In this document: positions 15,607-24,193 of the stretch, piece after piece
How the letters are laid out: every line of letters starts with the position of its first letter
Position numbering within the stretch: the first letter of the stretch is position 1
From: Suilimivivens sp045586385
GTDB lineage: Bacteria; Bacillota; Clostridia; Lachnospirales; Lachnospiraceae
Reading direction: 5' to 3'
Assembly (NCBI GenBank): GCA_045586385.1
Contig: JAZNAE010000061.1
Span: forward strand, 1 to 61,406
DNA: 61,406 nucleotides
Notes under the pieces: model-generated
What the model saw: the letters and a program-made list of their open reading frames with translations, nothing else
Told to the model about the DNA's origin: nothing
The model's database searches: none
Position numbers and translations under genes: made by a program

Positions 15607-17256
15607 ATGGCTGGCAAAATACTGAGTATTGAAGTGGGAGATTATTTCACAAGAGTTTGTGAAATGGATTATCAGACAAAGAGACCAAAAGTATATCACA
15701 GTTTTTCTGTTCCGACACCGGAAGGAATTCTGGCAGATGGGGTACTTACGGTAACGGATGAATTTACGGAAGTGCTTCGGGAAGGACTGAAAAAAGAGAA
15801 GATGGGAGCAAAAGGCGTTGTATTTACGCTTTCTTCTTCCAAAATTGCAAAGCGTGAAGTGAAAATTCCCTATTGTAAAGAAAATAGGATAGGGGATATT
15901 GTGCGTGCAAATTTGGCAGATTATTTTCCCATTGATGTAAGCCAGTACATGATAGCCCACAGTATCTTAGAGACAGAAAAAGAGGCGTCCGTTGATGGTG
16001 ATGAAAAAACAGCCAAGCCCATCGGATATAAGCTCCTGTTATTGGCAGTTCCGCTTGCGGTTGTGGAGGGGTATCAAATGCTTGCCGCTGCATTGAAGCT
16101 GCAGGTGAAAGAATTTGATTATAGCGGAAACAGTGTTTATATGGCAGCAAGGGAAGCATGCAGTCAGGGAACGCAGCTGCTTATTAAAGTAGATGAGCGC
16201 TCCAGTCTTCTTTTGGTTCAAAAGAATGGTGTGATTGAACTAAACCGTACGATTCCTTATGGTATGGAAGAAACTTTAACTACCATGATGGAAGCAAATA
16301 GCCGGGGAGATGTACAGACCTACGAGGATGCTTTAAGAAAGGCAAGAACAGAAACGTGTATATTTACCCGTTTTAATACAGAAGCGGGAATTACGGATAC
16401 AAAGGAATGGGAAGACAAAAATGAAGTGACCCAGAGTCTGATACCGCTTGTTGGCGGAATTTCCAAGGTAGTAGATTTTTATAATGCCAATCATAGTAAT
16501 GAAATGATTAAATCCATATGTCTGACCGGCGTGGGTGCTGATTTTGTCGGTTTTTCGGAACTGCTTGCCAATGAAGTGGATGCAGAAGTGAGCGTGCTGG
16601 AAAGCATTGCCGGTGTCAATGTACAAAAGGCATTTAAGGATGGAAGTGTGGGAGATTATATAGCCTGTATTGGTGCAGGTATGGCACCGGTTCATTTCTA
16701 TTATGCCCAGGGAGACGATCAGCAGAAGCAAACAGGCGGTACGGATGCGATACGTCTTACCATCATTCTCTGTATCGGTTGTATTGTAATCGGAGTTGCG
16801 CTTATATTATCGGCTTTGATTCCTTATTTGTCAGAAAAGGAAAAGCATGAAGAATACAATGAAATTATTGAAGAACTGGAACCGGTCTATGAGGTGTATC
16901 TGTCTTACCAGGCACTCCTTTCACAGTCAAACAAGATGAAAAGCTTAGATAAGATGACTGTGAACCGTAATGAGGAGCTTGTAGAGTTTATTTCCGTCTT
17001 GGAAGAAAAGATGCCGGCATCGTTTTGCTTAAATGATTTGAGTGCCACAGCAGACGGTATTGTGATGAATGTAACTGTGGAGACAAAGGAAGAAGCGGCA
17101 GCAGTATTGGAAGAACTGCATAGGTTAGAGTCGTTCCTGTTTGCAGATACAACGGCACTTTCCGAATTGGTTACGGAAATCGGTGAAGTACAATATTCCT
17201 TTGCGGTAGAAATGATTTATGCACCGGTTCAGGAAGAAACAGAAGGGGAGGAGTAG
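15607..17256 (+). CDS. pilMN: Fused PilM-PilN pilus alignment protein
   Basis: The first roughly 370 residues look like PilM, the actin-like ATPase-fold protein of the inner-membrane alignment complex (ILSIEVGDYFTRVCEMD at the start, CLTGVGADFVGFSELLANEV near the end of the fold). It continues without a break into a membrane helix (about 383-402) and a coiled-coil/ferredoxin-like periplasmic-type domain, which is PilN. PilM normally binds the N-terminal tail of PilN, so the fusion makes a 1:1 permanent complex. A fused pilMN is known in C. difficile. pilO follows 4 bases after the stop. The C-terminal PilN part is recognised by layout more than by strong motif. Confidence 0.85.
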   Translation: MAGKILSIEVGDYFTRVCEMDYQTKRPKVYHSFSVPTPEGILADGVLTVTDEFTEVLREGLKKEKMGAKGVVFTLSSSKIAKREVKIPYCKENRIGDIVRANLADYFPIDVSQYMIAHSILETEKEASVDGDEKTAKPIGYKLLLLAVPLAVVEGYQMLAAALKLQVKEFDYSGNSVYMAAREACSQGTQLLIKVDERSSLLLVQKNGVIELNRTIPYGMEETLTTMMEANSRGDVQTYEDALRKARTETCIFTRFNTEAGITDTKEWEDKNEVTQSLIPLVGGISKVVDFYNANHSNEMIKSICLTGVGADFVGFSELLANEVDAEVSVLESIAGVNVQKAFKDGSVGDYIACIGAGMAPVHFYYAQGDDQQKQTGGTDAIRLTIILCIGCIVIGVALILSALIPYLSEKEKHEEYNEIIEELEPVYEVYLSYQALLSQSNKMKSLDKMTVNRNEELVEFISVLEEKMPASFCLNDLSATADGIVMNVTVETKEEAAAVLEELHRLESFLFADTTALSELVTEIGEVQYSFAVEMIYAPVQEETEGEE

Positions 17257-17259
17257 ACG

Positions 17260-18024
17260 ATGAATTTTGCATTATCAAAAAGAGATAAATGTTTGTTAAT
17301 CGGTTTGGTAGGCGTATTGTTTTTGCTGCTTTCCTGGTTTTATGTGGTGACACCTCTGCAGGAAAAGACCATGGCTTTGGAAACAGAAAATATCGCCTTA
17401 AAAGCAAAGGCGGAATTGTATCAGTCTATTCATGCGAATCTGCCGAAGTATGAGCAGGGAATTAAGGATATGGAAGAGGAAATTGCTGCAATCAGTGCTG
17501 CGTATCCGGTTCAAATCAGCAGGGAAGATGAGATTATGTTTCTTGCGAACATGGAGAATACCTATTACGCTGATCTGGCAGTAGAAAATATTACCATGTC
17601 TGTAGTGGAGGAGGTATTTGCTGCAGAGGCGGCAGATACGGAACAGGTGGCTTCAGAGCCTGCAGTCACAGAGGCGGAAGCACAGCAGGCAGCTTATCCG
17701 GAAGTGCATTTATACAGGCAGCCGGTGAATTATACGTTCCGCTGTACATACAGCGGTGCAAAAGAAATGTTGAATTATCTTTTTGCACAGCCAAATAAAA
17801 AAGGAGTTGAAGGTTTAAGTCTGGCATTTGATTCCGAGACAGGTAATTTGAAAGGCTCACTGGATTTGAATCAGTTTTATATGATAGGAATCGAGAAAGA
17901 ATATCAGGCTATTCCGATTCCGGCAATGCCTAAGGGTGTTGATGATGTGTTCCATACGGTAAATGGGGCTGAAGGAGTGAATGCAGTATATGAAAATGCG
18001 CAGCAGGATGAGAGAACTGAATAA
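17260..18024 (+). CDS. pilO: PilO-like inner-membrane alignment protein
   Basis: This 254-residue protein has a short cytoplasmic N-terminus, one membrane helix (about 13-31, LIGLVGVLFLLLSWFYVV) and a coiled coil (ETENIALKAKAEL...). A C-terminal ferredoxin-like domain (VNYTFRCTYSGAKEMLNYLFAQ) completes the architecture of PilO, the partner of PilN. A Glu/Ala-rich insert (about residues 115-145) is longer than usual. It is 4 bases from pilMN, and its last 35 bases overlap the next prepilin gene, indicating tight co-translation. PilO sequences are poorly conserved, so the call rests on architecture and position. Confidence 0.82.
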   Translation: MNFALSKRDKCLLIGLVGVLFLLLSWFYVVTPLQEKTMALETENIALKAKAELYQSIHANLPKYEQGIKDMEEEIAAISAAYPVQISREDEIMFLANMENTYYADLAVENITMSVVEEVFAAEAADTEQVASEPAVTEAEAQQAAYPEVHLYRQPVNYTFRCTYSGAKEMLNYLFAQPNKKGVEGLSLAFDSETGNLKGSLDLNQFYMIGIEKEYQAIPIPAMPKGVDDVFHTVNGAEGVNAVYENAQQDERTE

Positions 18025-19288
18025 TAAGGGTTTCTCCCTGTTAGAGGTATTGATAGCGATGATTATTCTGGTCATCGTATCAATTCCGCTGATTCGTGCA
18101 TTTGCAACATCGGCAGTCACAAATTCCAAAGCAAAAGTGCTGATGCGTGCAACGGATTGTGCTGAGAATATGATGGAGAATGTGGAATATATGTCTCTGG
18201 CAGAGTTGAAGGCACGCTATGAAATGAGTGACCAAAATAACGTTACTGTTGATGCAAATGATAAGTATACTTTTGTAATCCGTGATGTGGCAGACATACC
18301 GGTTTCTTTGCCGGCCGGTTATTACATTAAATTGGTAGCAGACCCGGATGCATATCCGAATGCCAATGCGTTGAATCTGTCGGAAATTAAATCCATGTCT
18401 ATCCCGGATACGGGTGTTTACAGCATGCCGGTACTGTATGATGAAAGTATCTATAATATATTCAGACAGTGGAATTATGAAGCAAATGAAGACCAGGGGT
18501 TGTTTTATCAGGAAGCACCAACCGATTATTTCAAAAAGAATCTGACCCGCTCCATTGATGTTACGATAGACAAAAAAGGGACAGATACGGACGAGGCAGG
18601 GAATGTGGTGGATATAGTAGCTGTCAGTGTGAAGCTGTGTTACTATTTTGCATCGGACGGTATGTACAGTAGCTATTTGCCGTCGTCCAAGAAGGAATAT
18701 GTCGTAGCGGAAAAAGAAATTTTTAATAATGTTGCAACCAAAAAGGCACTGGAAAATATTTTTGTTTTTTACCAGCCGCGGTACATGGCAACAGTAAACG
18801 GTAACAAGGATAAGATTACTGTTCATAACAAGGATAATGTGAAGACAAATGTATTTATCAGTGCACAAACGGGAGTTCCGAATCTGGAATATAAGTCTCA
18901 ATATTACAATGCACTGACAGGGCCGGAGGTCACCATAATAGAAGATCCTTCGGGTGTATTAGCTGATGCTGACGGAGCGATAACATTGTTTACCAATCTT
19001 TCGGGAAATGTACCATACAGTTCTATTCCCTCAGAGGGTGGAACGATAGAGGATGGCAAGATACTTTGTAATCTTGCTTACCAAAATCCCGCAGGAACCC
19101 AAAGGGAAACAGGGATGGATGCCGTTAAGATATTAGACGGCAGGGATCTTGACGGAAAGGTGTTAATCGGAAGCAATACCAAAAACCGTATTTATAAGGT
19201 GTATGTAACAATTATGGCACCGGATGGAGCAGACGCAAACACTGATGATGATGTTTTTTTGGAACTTGACGGAACAAAGTTAGAGTAG
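17990..19288 (+). CDS. Minor prepilin, PilV/GspI-like
   Basis: A 14-residue leader ending in NNKG is followed by FSLLEVLIAMIILVIVSIPLIRA, a prepilin site with Glu5. LLEVLIAM is the form typical of PilV/GspI-type minor pilins. The product is about 432 residues, far above the 130-200 of classical minor pilins. The large C-terminal part is beta-rich, with no family I can name. The start could be ATG 17981, 17990 or 17996; AAGGAG at 17972-17977 best fits 17990. It overlaps pilO and is followed 7 bases later by the next prepilin gene. It is first of four consecutive minor prepilins that precede the giant secreted protein. Confidence 0.82.
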   Translation: MKMRSRMRELNNKGFSLLEVLIAMIILVIVSIPLIRAFATSAVTNSKAKVLMRATDCAENMMENVEYMSLAELKARYEMSDQNNVTVDANDKYTFVIRDVADIPVSLPAGYYIKLVADPDAYPNANALNLSEIKSMSIPDTGVYSMPVLYDESIYNIFRQWNYEANEDQGLFYQEAPTDYFKKNLTRSIDVTIDKKGTDTDEAGNVVDIVAVSVKLCYYFASDGMYSSYLPSSKKEYVVAEKEIFNNVATKKALENIFVFYQPRYMATVNGNKDKITVHNKDNVKTNVFISAQTGVPNLEYKSQYYNALTGPEVTIIEDPSGVLADADGAITLFTNLSGNVPYSSIPSEGGTIEDGKILCNLAYQNPAGTQRETGMDAVKILDGRDLDGKVLIGSNTKNRIYKVYVTIMAPDGADANTDDDVFLELDGTKLE

Positions 19289-19295
19289 GAACAGA

Positions 19296-21545
19296 ATGAA
19301 AAAAAGGAACGACTTTTTCAAACTGAATAATAAAGGGGCATCATTGGTAACGGTTATCATTACCATAGGGGTTGTTATGCTTTTGGTAAGCGTAGTGATG
19401 ATGACTTCTGCGGTGAATTATAAGATGAAACGTGTAAATGCTTATGCAAAGGACACGTTTTATTCTGCTGAGCAGGTATTGGACGAGATTAATATTGGTC
19501 TGCAGCGGTTGATTTCCGATTCAATCAGTATGGCTTATATGGATGTGATGCAGAATTACAGTGATTATACTGTAGAACAGAAAAAACTGGTTCTGCAGAG
19601 TAATTATTATGAAAATATGTGGGATAAGCTGCAGGCAGATGCAGGACACAAGAAATACAAGGTCAGTACACTGGAAGATTTTTTGAAGGATTCCACAAAG
19701 TGGCAGGGAGATGACCAAAGCGGGTATGGTGCAATTGTGCGTGCTGTGGTAGGAGATGATCCTCTTGCAACGGAAGGTGATATGGAAACCTATGATACCG
19801 GTATTATCTTAAAGAATTTACGTATTACTTATAAGGACAGTAAAGGGTTTGTATCAGTCATCCAGACAGATATCCGGTTGACCTATCCCAATATGGATTT
19901 TGCAGCGACAACGGAACTGCCGGAGATTTCTTCTTATGGTGTAATAGCCGATGCCGGTATGATAACAATGGGGAATGCAGATTTATTGCTGGAAGGTAAT
20001 TTCTATGCAGATTCCTTTGAAAGTACGGGAACAGTTAACGGATCTCCTAAAAAAATCACCCATGTAGGGGATGGGGATGTGATTGTGAAGAAGGAAATGC
20101 AGTTGAAAAATGCATCATTTAGTAATGATGCGATGGGAAGCCTTTGGGCAAACGATATCGTGGTTAATGGCGGAGTTATTTCCCTTTTCGGAGAAACGAA
20201 TCTGGCAGATGATTTGAATATTAAGGGTGATGGAAGTGATGTTACCTTATCCGGAATTTATAACGGTTTCGGTAACAGCATTAGTGATTCTGAGAAAAGT
20301 AGTGCTATTTTGATAAACGGCACAAATGCTTCACTTAATTTGACAGGAATTGAGAAGATTACAGTTGCCGGTCATGCCTATATAGGTACAAAGTCCGAAA
20401 CACAAAGTAACGAAGAAGGTGAGGCGGAGGAAGAGGCAGTTGTAAATGAAAATAATATTTATACAGGGGAATCCATTGCAGTAAAAAGTAATCAGTTAAT
20501 GTATATGATTCCTCCGGAATGTATCGGGGTGGATAAGACAACAGGAAAATCGCTGTTTAACAAAAATCCGTTGACAAGTGCAGAGTACAATACAATAAAA
20601 GGAGATCCGGAACATTATATCGAGGTATCTCCCAACGTAGATGTGGAAAAGCTGGGAGGTGCACTTGGTGAGTACATTTATATGATGAATGGTGTTGCCC
20701 AGCCGGAAATTGTGTTTGTTCCTACGACCGGTAACGGAAACGGACCACTTGTATATTATTATATGAGATTTGAAAATGAAGGGGCAGCCAATCGATATTT
20801 TGCCACCTATTATAATAAAAACAAAGAAGTTTATGATGAATATATCAAAAGCTATATTGAGTTGTTGGAATTCCCTACAACGGCTGCAGTGACACGTATT
20901 AAGCTGGCAGCAAACGGTATATACGGAGGTGACACAACCGGTTATACAATGATTCCGTATACGGTCGAAGGAGCTTCCACACAGCTTGCCGGTAATCAGG
21001 TCATGTATCAGGAACAGTTTACCGCATTATGTACAAAGCTTACGGATAATTATGCGAAGCTGACCAATTTGGAACTTGCTCCAAGTGCAAAGGGACAGAT
21101 TGTATTTGATAATATTGTGGACAAAAATATGTTACAGGCATTTATTTCCGGAGGAGGCGGTTCTGATTATTTGGAAATAGCAGACGAAGAACAGGGAATT
21201 GTAATTTTAACAACAAAACCGGAACTGACAGTATCGGATTCAAATGTGCATTTGGTTATTTCTACGGGAAATGTAACAATTGATATGAACAATTTTGAAG
21301 GAACCGTGTTTACAGACGGAACGGTAACAACATCAGAAATTGTATTTAGCATTAAAGTCAAAGAAGAAACAGTAAATGCAATGCTTCGCTATTTTAAAGA
21401 AATAGATGGTCAAAATGTCATGGTGGCACAGGTTTTGCGTGATGGAAAAGATTATGTGTTTGATATCGACGACGGAGAAGATAGTGATAAAAAGACAACA
21501 ACCTTATCCGATTTGATTATTTATGAAAATTGGAAGAAAGAGTAG
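19296..21545 (+). CDS. Very large minor prepilin lacking Glu5, GspK/PilX-like
   Basis: The leader MKKRNDFFKLNNKG is followed by ASLVTVIITIGVVMLLVSVVMM. The mature residue 5 is Thr, not Glu. Loss of Glu5 is the hallmark of GspK, the tip pseudopilin of type II secretion, and of its pilus counterparts. At 749 residues it is also large like GspK/PilK. After the helix comes a run of short repetitive strands with Gly-Asn turns (about residues 225-380), suggesting a beta-helix or beta-sandwich stack. The C-terminus is acidic. In C. difficile a gene called pilK occupies an equivalent place. The product is probably exposed at the pilus tip. Confidence 0.8.
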   Translation: MKKRNDFFKLNNKGASLVTVIITIGVVMLLVSVVMMTSAVNYKMKRVNAYAKDTFYSAEQVLDEINIGLQRLISDSISMAYMDVMQNYSDYTVEQKKLVLQSNYYENMWDKLQADAGHKKYKVSTLEDFLKDSTKWQGDDQSGYGAIVRAVVGDDPLATEGDMETYDTGIILKNLRITYKDSKGFVSVIQTDIRLTYPNMDFAATTELPEISSYGVIADAGMITMGNADLLLEGNFYADSFESTGTVNGSPKKITHVGDGDVIVKKEMQLKNASFSNDAMGSLWANDIVVNGGVISLFGETNLADDLNIKGDGSDVTLSGIYNGFGNSISDSEKSSAILINGTNASLNLTGIEKITVAGHAYIGTKSETQSNEEGEAEEEAVVNENNIYTGESIAVKSNQLMYMIPPECIGVDKTTGKSLFNKNPLTSAEYNTIKGDPEHYIEVSPNVDVEKLGGALGEYIYMMNGVAQPEIVFVPTTGNGNGPLVYYYMRFENEGAANRYFATYYNKNKEVYDEYIKSYIELLEFPTTAAVTRIKLAANGIYGGDTTGYTMIPYTVEGASTQLAGNQVMYQEQFTALCTKLTDNYAKLTNLELAPSAKGQIVFDNIVDKNMLQAFISGGGGSDYLEIADEEQGIVILTTKPELTVSDSNVHLVISTGNVTIDMNNFEGTVFTDGTVTTSEIVFSIKVKEETVNAMLRYFKEIDGQNVMVAQVLRDGKDYVFDIDDGEDSDKKTTTLSDLIIYENWKKE

Positions 21546-21550
21546 TATAC

Positions 21551-22108
21551 ATGAAACGAAATAACAAAGGATATACGCTTGTGGAATTAATTGTTATTTT
21601 TGCTATTTTAGCGGTTATGATAGGGGTAACTTCTTTGTCGCTAAGCTATTTGTTCGGAACACAAGCAAGAGAATGTGCACAGAAGGTCAGCACGCTGCTT
21701 AGCGAGACCAAAACCGGCAGTATGAGCCGCTTTGATGAAAAAATGAAATTATCCTACCGGATAAAGGATTCCCATGCGGCAGTAAAGTCGGACGGCTATT
21801 ATGCAGAAAATACAGTATACAGCATCGATAAAGATGCAGTCAGTTACGAATTGACAGATCCCGAAATAAAGAAAATGGGGAGCGGACGTGTTGTGATAAC
21901 CGTGGAGCTTTCCAATGGTGATATTTTTGAATTGGGACAGGATCAAAGTATTACAATAAGCTTTGACCGTTCTTCCGGTGCATTAGATCCGATTATTAAA
22001 AACGATGTGCAGGAAAATGCTTATTTAAGTAAGCTTACGTTTGCCGCAGGCTTGCGTACCTATACGATTACGATGGTACCGGAGACGGGAAAACATACAC
22101 TAGAGTAA
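21551..22108 (+). CDS. Minor prepilin, GspH/FimU-like
   Basis: The leader MKRNNKG is followed by YTLVELIVIFAILAVMIGVTSLSLSYL with Glu5 present. The mature protein is about 178 residues, the normal size for a minor pseudopilin. The residues after the helix (QARECAQKVSTLLSETKTGSMSR) resemble the GspH/FimU start, in which a short helix precedes a beta-sandwich. I take the ATG at 21551, 3 bases after the stop of the preceding gene; the upstream ribosome binding site is weak, suggesting translational coupling. The family-level call is by size, position and N-terminus only. Confidence 0.82.
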   Translation: MKRNNKGYTLVELIVIFAILAVMIGVTSLSLSYLFGTQARECAQKVSTLLSETKTGSMSRFDEKMKLSYRIKDSHAAVKSDGYYAENTVYSIDKDAVSYELTDPEIKKMGSGRVVITVELSNGDIFELGQDQSITISFDRSSGALDPIIKNDVQENAYLSKLTFAAGLRTYTITMVPETGKHTLE

Positions 22109-22121
22109 GGACGAAAACCAG

Positions 22122-24167
22122 ATGAAACAGACAAACAAAGGATTTTCGTTAGTTGAATTAATAGTTGCTTTGGCAATTTTTGCAATTGCCGGTGTCGCAA
22201 TATTCGGATTTTTGGTTAACAGCACGAATACTTACCGACGTGTGAATACGGATGTAAAGCTGCAATATGAACAACAGCTGGCTGTGAATCAGATTCGGGA
22301 TATGGTTGTGGAATCAGATAAAGGAATTTATTTTGATGAAACGAGCAAGACACTGGCTCTTTATGGTGCCGCAAAAACAGACGGTACGGACAAGGTGTAT
22401 CCGGTAACCGTTATCCGATATAATCAGACAGAGGAAAAATTGTATTTTGGCACAAAGGATTTTGTTTCCGTGAGTGAAATTACATTTGCAGAAGTAACAG
22501 ATTTGAAGCTGCTTGCAGAAAATGTCACGGAATTTGAAGTAGATTTGACAGGGGTGAAAAAAAATAAAGTGGTATTTCAGGTGACGTTCCGGGTTGGAGA
22601 TAAAACACAGACTGTCAAGGAAACGGTTGCCCTTCGAAATACATTACTGGTAAGCAATCAGGTGGATACCGTTTGGGGCGGTGAGGAAGTTTTAGTAGAA
22701 AGTTTTATTAAAGGTATCACCATCCGCAGGGATGAGAAAATCTTTGCAGCGGGCGATACAGATGAAATTGGAAAATACGGAGAGAGTGTAGTTGTAGTTT
22801 ATACGGCAGAAGTGTCGACCTATGCAGAAAGCAGTAGGGAATATGTTGTTTCATGGAGCATTGAAGATGAAATAGAAGGTGTAGCAGTTTCAGATGCAGG
22901 TGCGGTTACGGTTGATTCATCAGTGGATGATGGAACCGTGTTTACACTTCGCGCAACCAGTGTAGATGATCCGTTAAAATATACCTATATCAGTGTGGAA
23001 GTTACGCAGTCAGCGGTTTATCCCGATCATGCCGAGTTAGTGTTAAGCGGATTGGAAGAACATAATGGATACTATGTTTATAAGTTTCTTCCATCCCTAT
23101 ATTATACAAATGGAAATCATGTTTCGGATTATGACTTATTCACATGGATTGGAATGGATTCTCTGCCAAACGGTGGTAGTTTTGACAAGAAAACGGGAGA
23201 ACTGATTTTACAGTCAAATGCAAATAATCATGTATTTACAGTGCAGGTCGAAGCAAATGCACGTAACGTAGCGGGAGAACCGATTGTATCAAATGAGTTG
23301 ATCATTGATGTCAATAATATTCCGGATTATGTACCGGGCGTTTCGGTGGAACTTGCGGTAGCACCAAATCTATCAAGAGGCGGTAGCATTTTCCCTTCCA
23401 TGGTATTTAAGAATGCGGATCATTCTGCTTATACTTATTCCTGGAAAATTGAGCCTTATTATGATGAAGAATCTGTAAAGTGGGGCGATTTGGACAATTC
23501 CAGTTTTAATCTCGTATCATTGGCAGAAGCAGGCTACTATGATGCCGAGAAGGTACAGCATACGTTAACAACAGATGAAAATCACCGTTCAGTTGTTCTA
23601 AACTGTGCACCGCAGTTGAACTGGTCGAAGGAGTTTAAGCTGGTTATCAGCGGAACCGCTATGGATAAGGGTGGTAATGTATTGACCACGGAATCCAAAG
23701 TGATATCGATTTCACCTGTGAAAATTACGCTTACGCCTACCGATAATGCAGCGCTTTATACCGGTGCGGAATATTTGTCAACAGCGCGTATGCTTCGCTA
23801 TGAGAATTGGGATGGTGGCAGGAAAAAAGAAAAATATGTGACCAGAAGATGTTTTACCATTGATTATGAAAATCTCTATATAACAGATACCAATAAATTA
23901 GACTGTACCTATCAACATAATTATCTGTTTAAGGACGCAAAAGGTTTCCAGGTAAAATATACGGGTGCACAGATGCCTACAGGTATTTTTGATGAAAAGG
24001 GAATGCTTTGCGGATTTGAAAAGAAATTATATGATTGGGAGAGAAATGCAGTTCCTTTACCGGTATATATGAATTATACGTTTACGGTGAAAGACCGATA
24101 CGGCAATAGCAAGAGTAGTGATTTGCAGACTTTTTTGATTGCTTATGAATTTGAGAATAAAGAATAA
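22122..24167 (+). CDS. Modular minor prepilin, PilW/GspJ-like with Ig-like tail
   Basis: The leader MKQTNKG is followed by FSLVELIVALAIFAIAGVAIFGFLV with Glu5. The first roughly 190 residues match the layout of PilW/GspJ-type minor pilins (long helix, then LAVNQIRDMVVES and a beta domain). The protein then continues for nearly 500 more residues that look like bacterial Ig-like (Big) repeats: one around 240-300 (VSWSIEDEIEGVAVSDAGAV), a second around 305-400, and further beta-rich sequence to the end. Extra domains grafted onto a pilin stem are known as modular pilins and usually display binding modules. The gene ends 26 bases before the giant secreted protein. Confidence 0.82.
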   Translation: MKQTNKGFSLVELIVALAIFAIAGVAIFGFLVNSTNTYRRVNTDVKLQYEQQLAVNQIRDMVVESDKGIYFDETSKTLALYGAAKTDGTDKVYPVTVIRYNQTEEKLYFGTKDFVSVSEITFAEVTDLKLLAENVTEFEVDLTGVKKNKVVFQVTFRVGDKTQTVKETVALRNTLLVSNQVDTVWGGEEVLVESFIKGITIRRDEKIFAAGDTDEIGKYGESVVVVYTAEVSTYAESSREYVVSWSIEDEIEGVAVSDAGAVTVDSSVDDGTVFTLRATSVDDPLKYTYISVEVTQSAVYPDHAELVLSGLEEHNGYYVYKFLPSLYYTNGNHVSDYDLFTWIGMDSLPNGGSFDKKTGELILQSNANNHVFTVQVEANARNVAGEPIVSNELIIDVNNIPDYVPGVSVELAVAPNLSRGGSIFPSMVFKNADHSAYTYSWKIEPYYDEESVKWGDLDNSSFNLVSLAEAGYYDAEKVQHTLTTDENHRSVVLNCAPQLNWSKEFKLVISGTAMDKGGNVLTTESKVISISPVKITLTPTDNAALYTGAEYLSTARMLRYENWDGGRKKEKYVTRRCFTIDYENLYITDTNKLDCTYQHNYLFKDAKGFQVKYTGAQMPTGIFDEKGMLCGFEKKLYDWERNAVPLPVYMNYTFTVKDRYGNSKSSDLQTFLIAYEFENKE

Positions 24168-24193
24168 GACAGATAATAAACGGAGGCGGTTAG

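Noticed and set aside
18080..18901. A 273-codon open frame on the minus strand
   Set aside because: It lies wholly inside the PilV-like prepilin gene, has an amino-acid make-up of a reverse-strand shadow (many Ile, Cys, His, Arg) and no ribosome binding site or family pattern.
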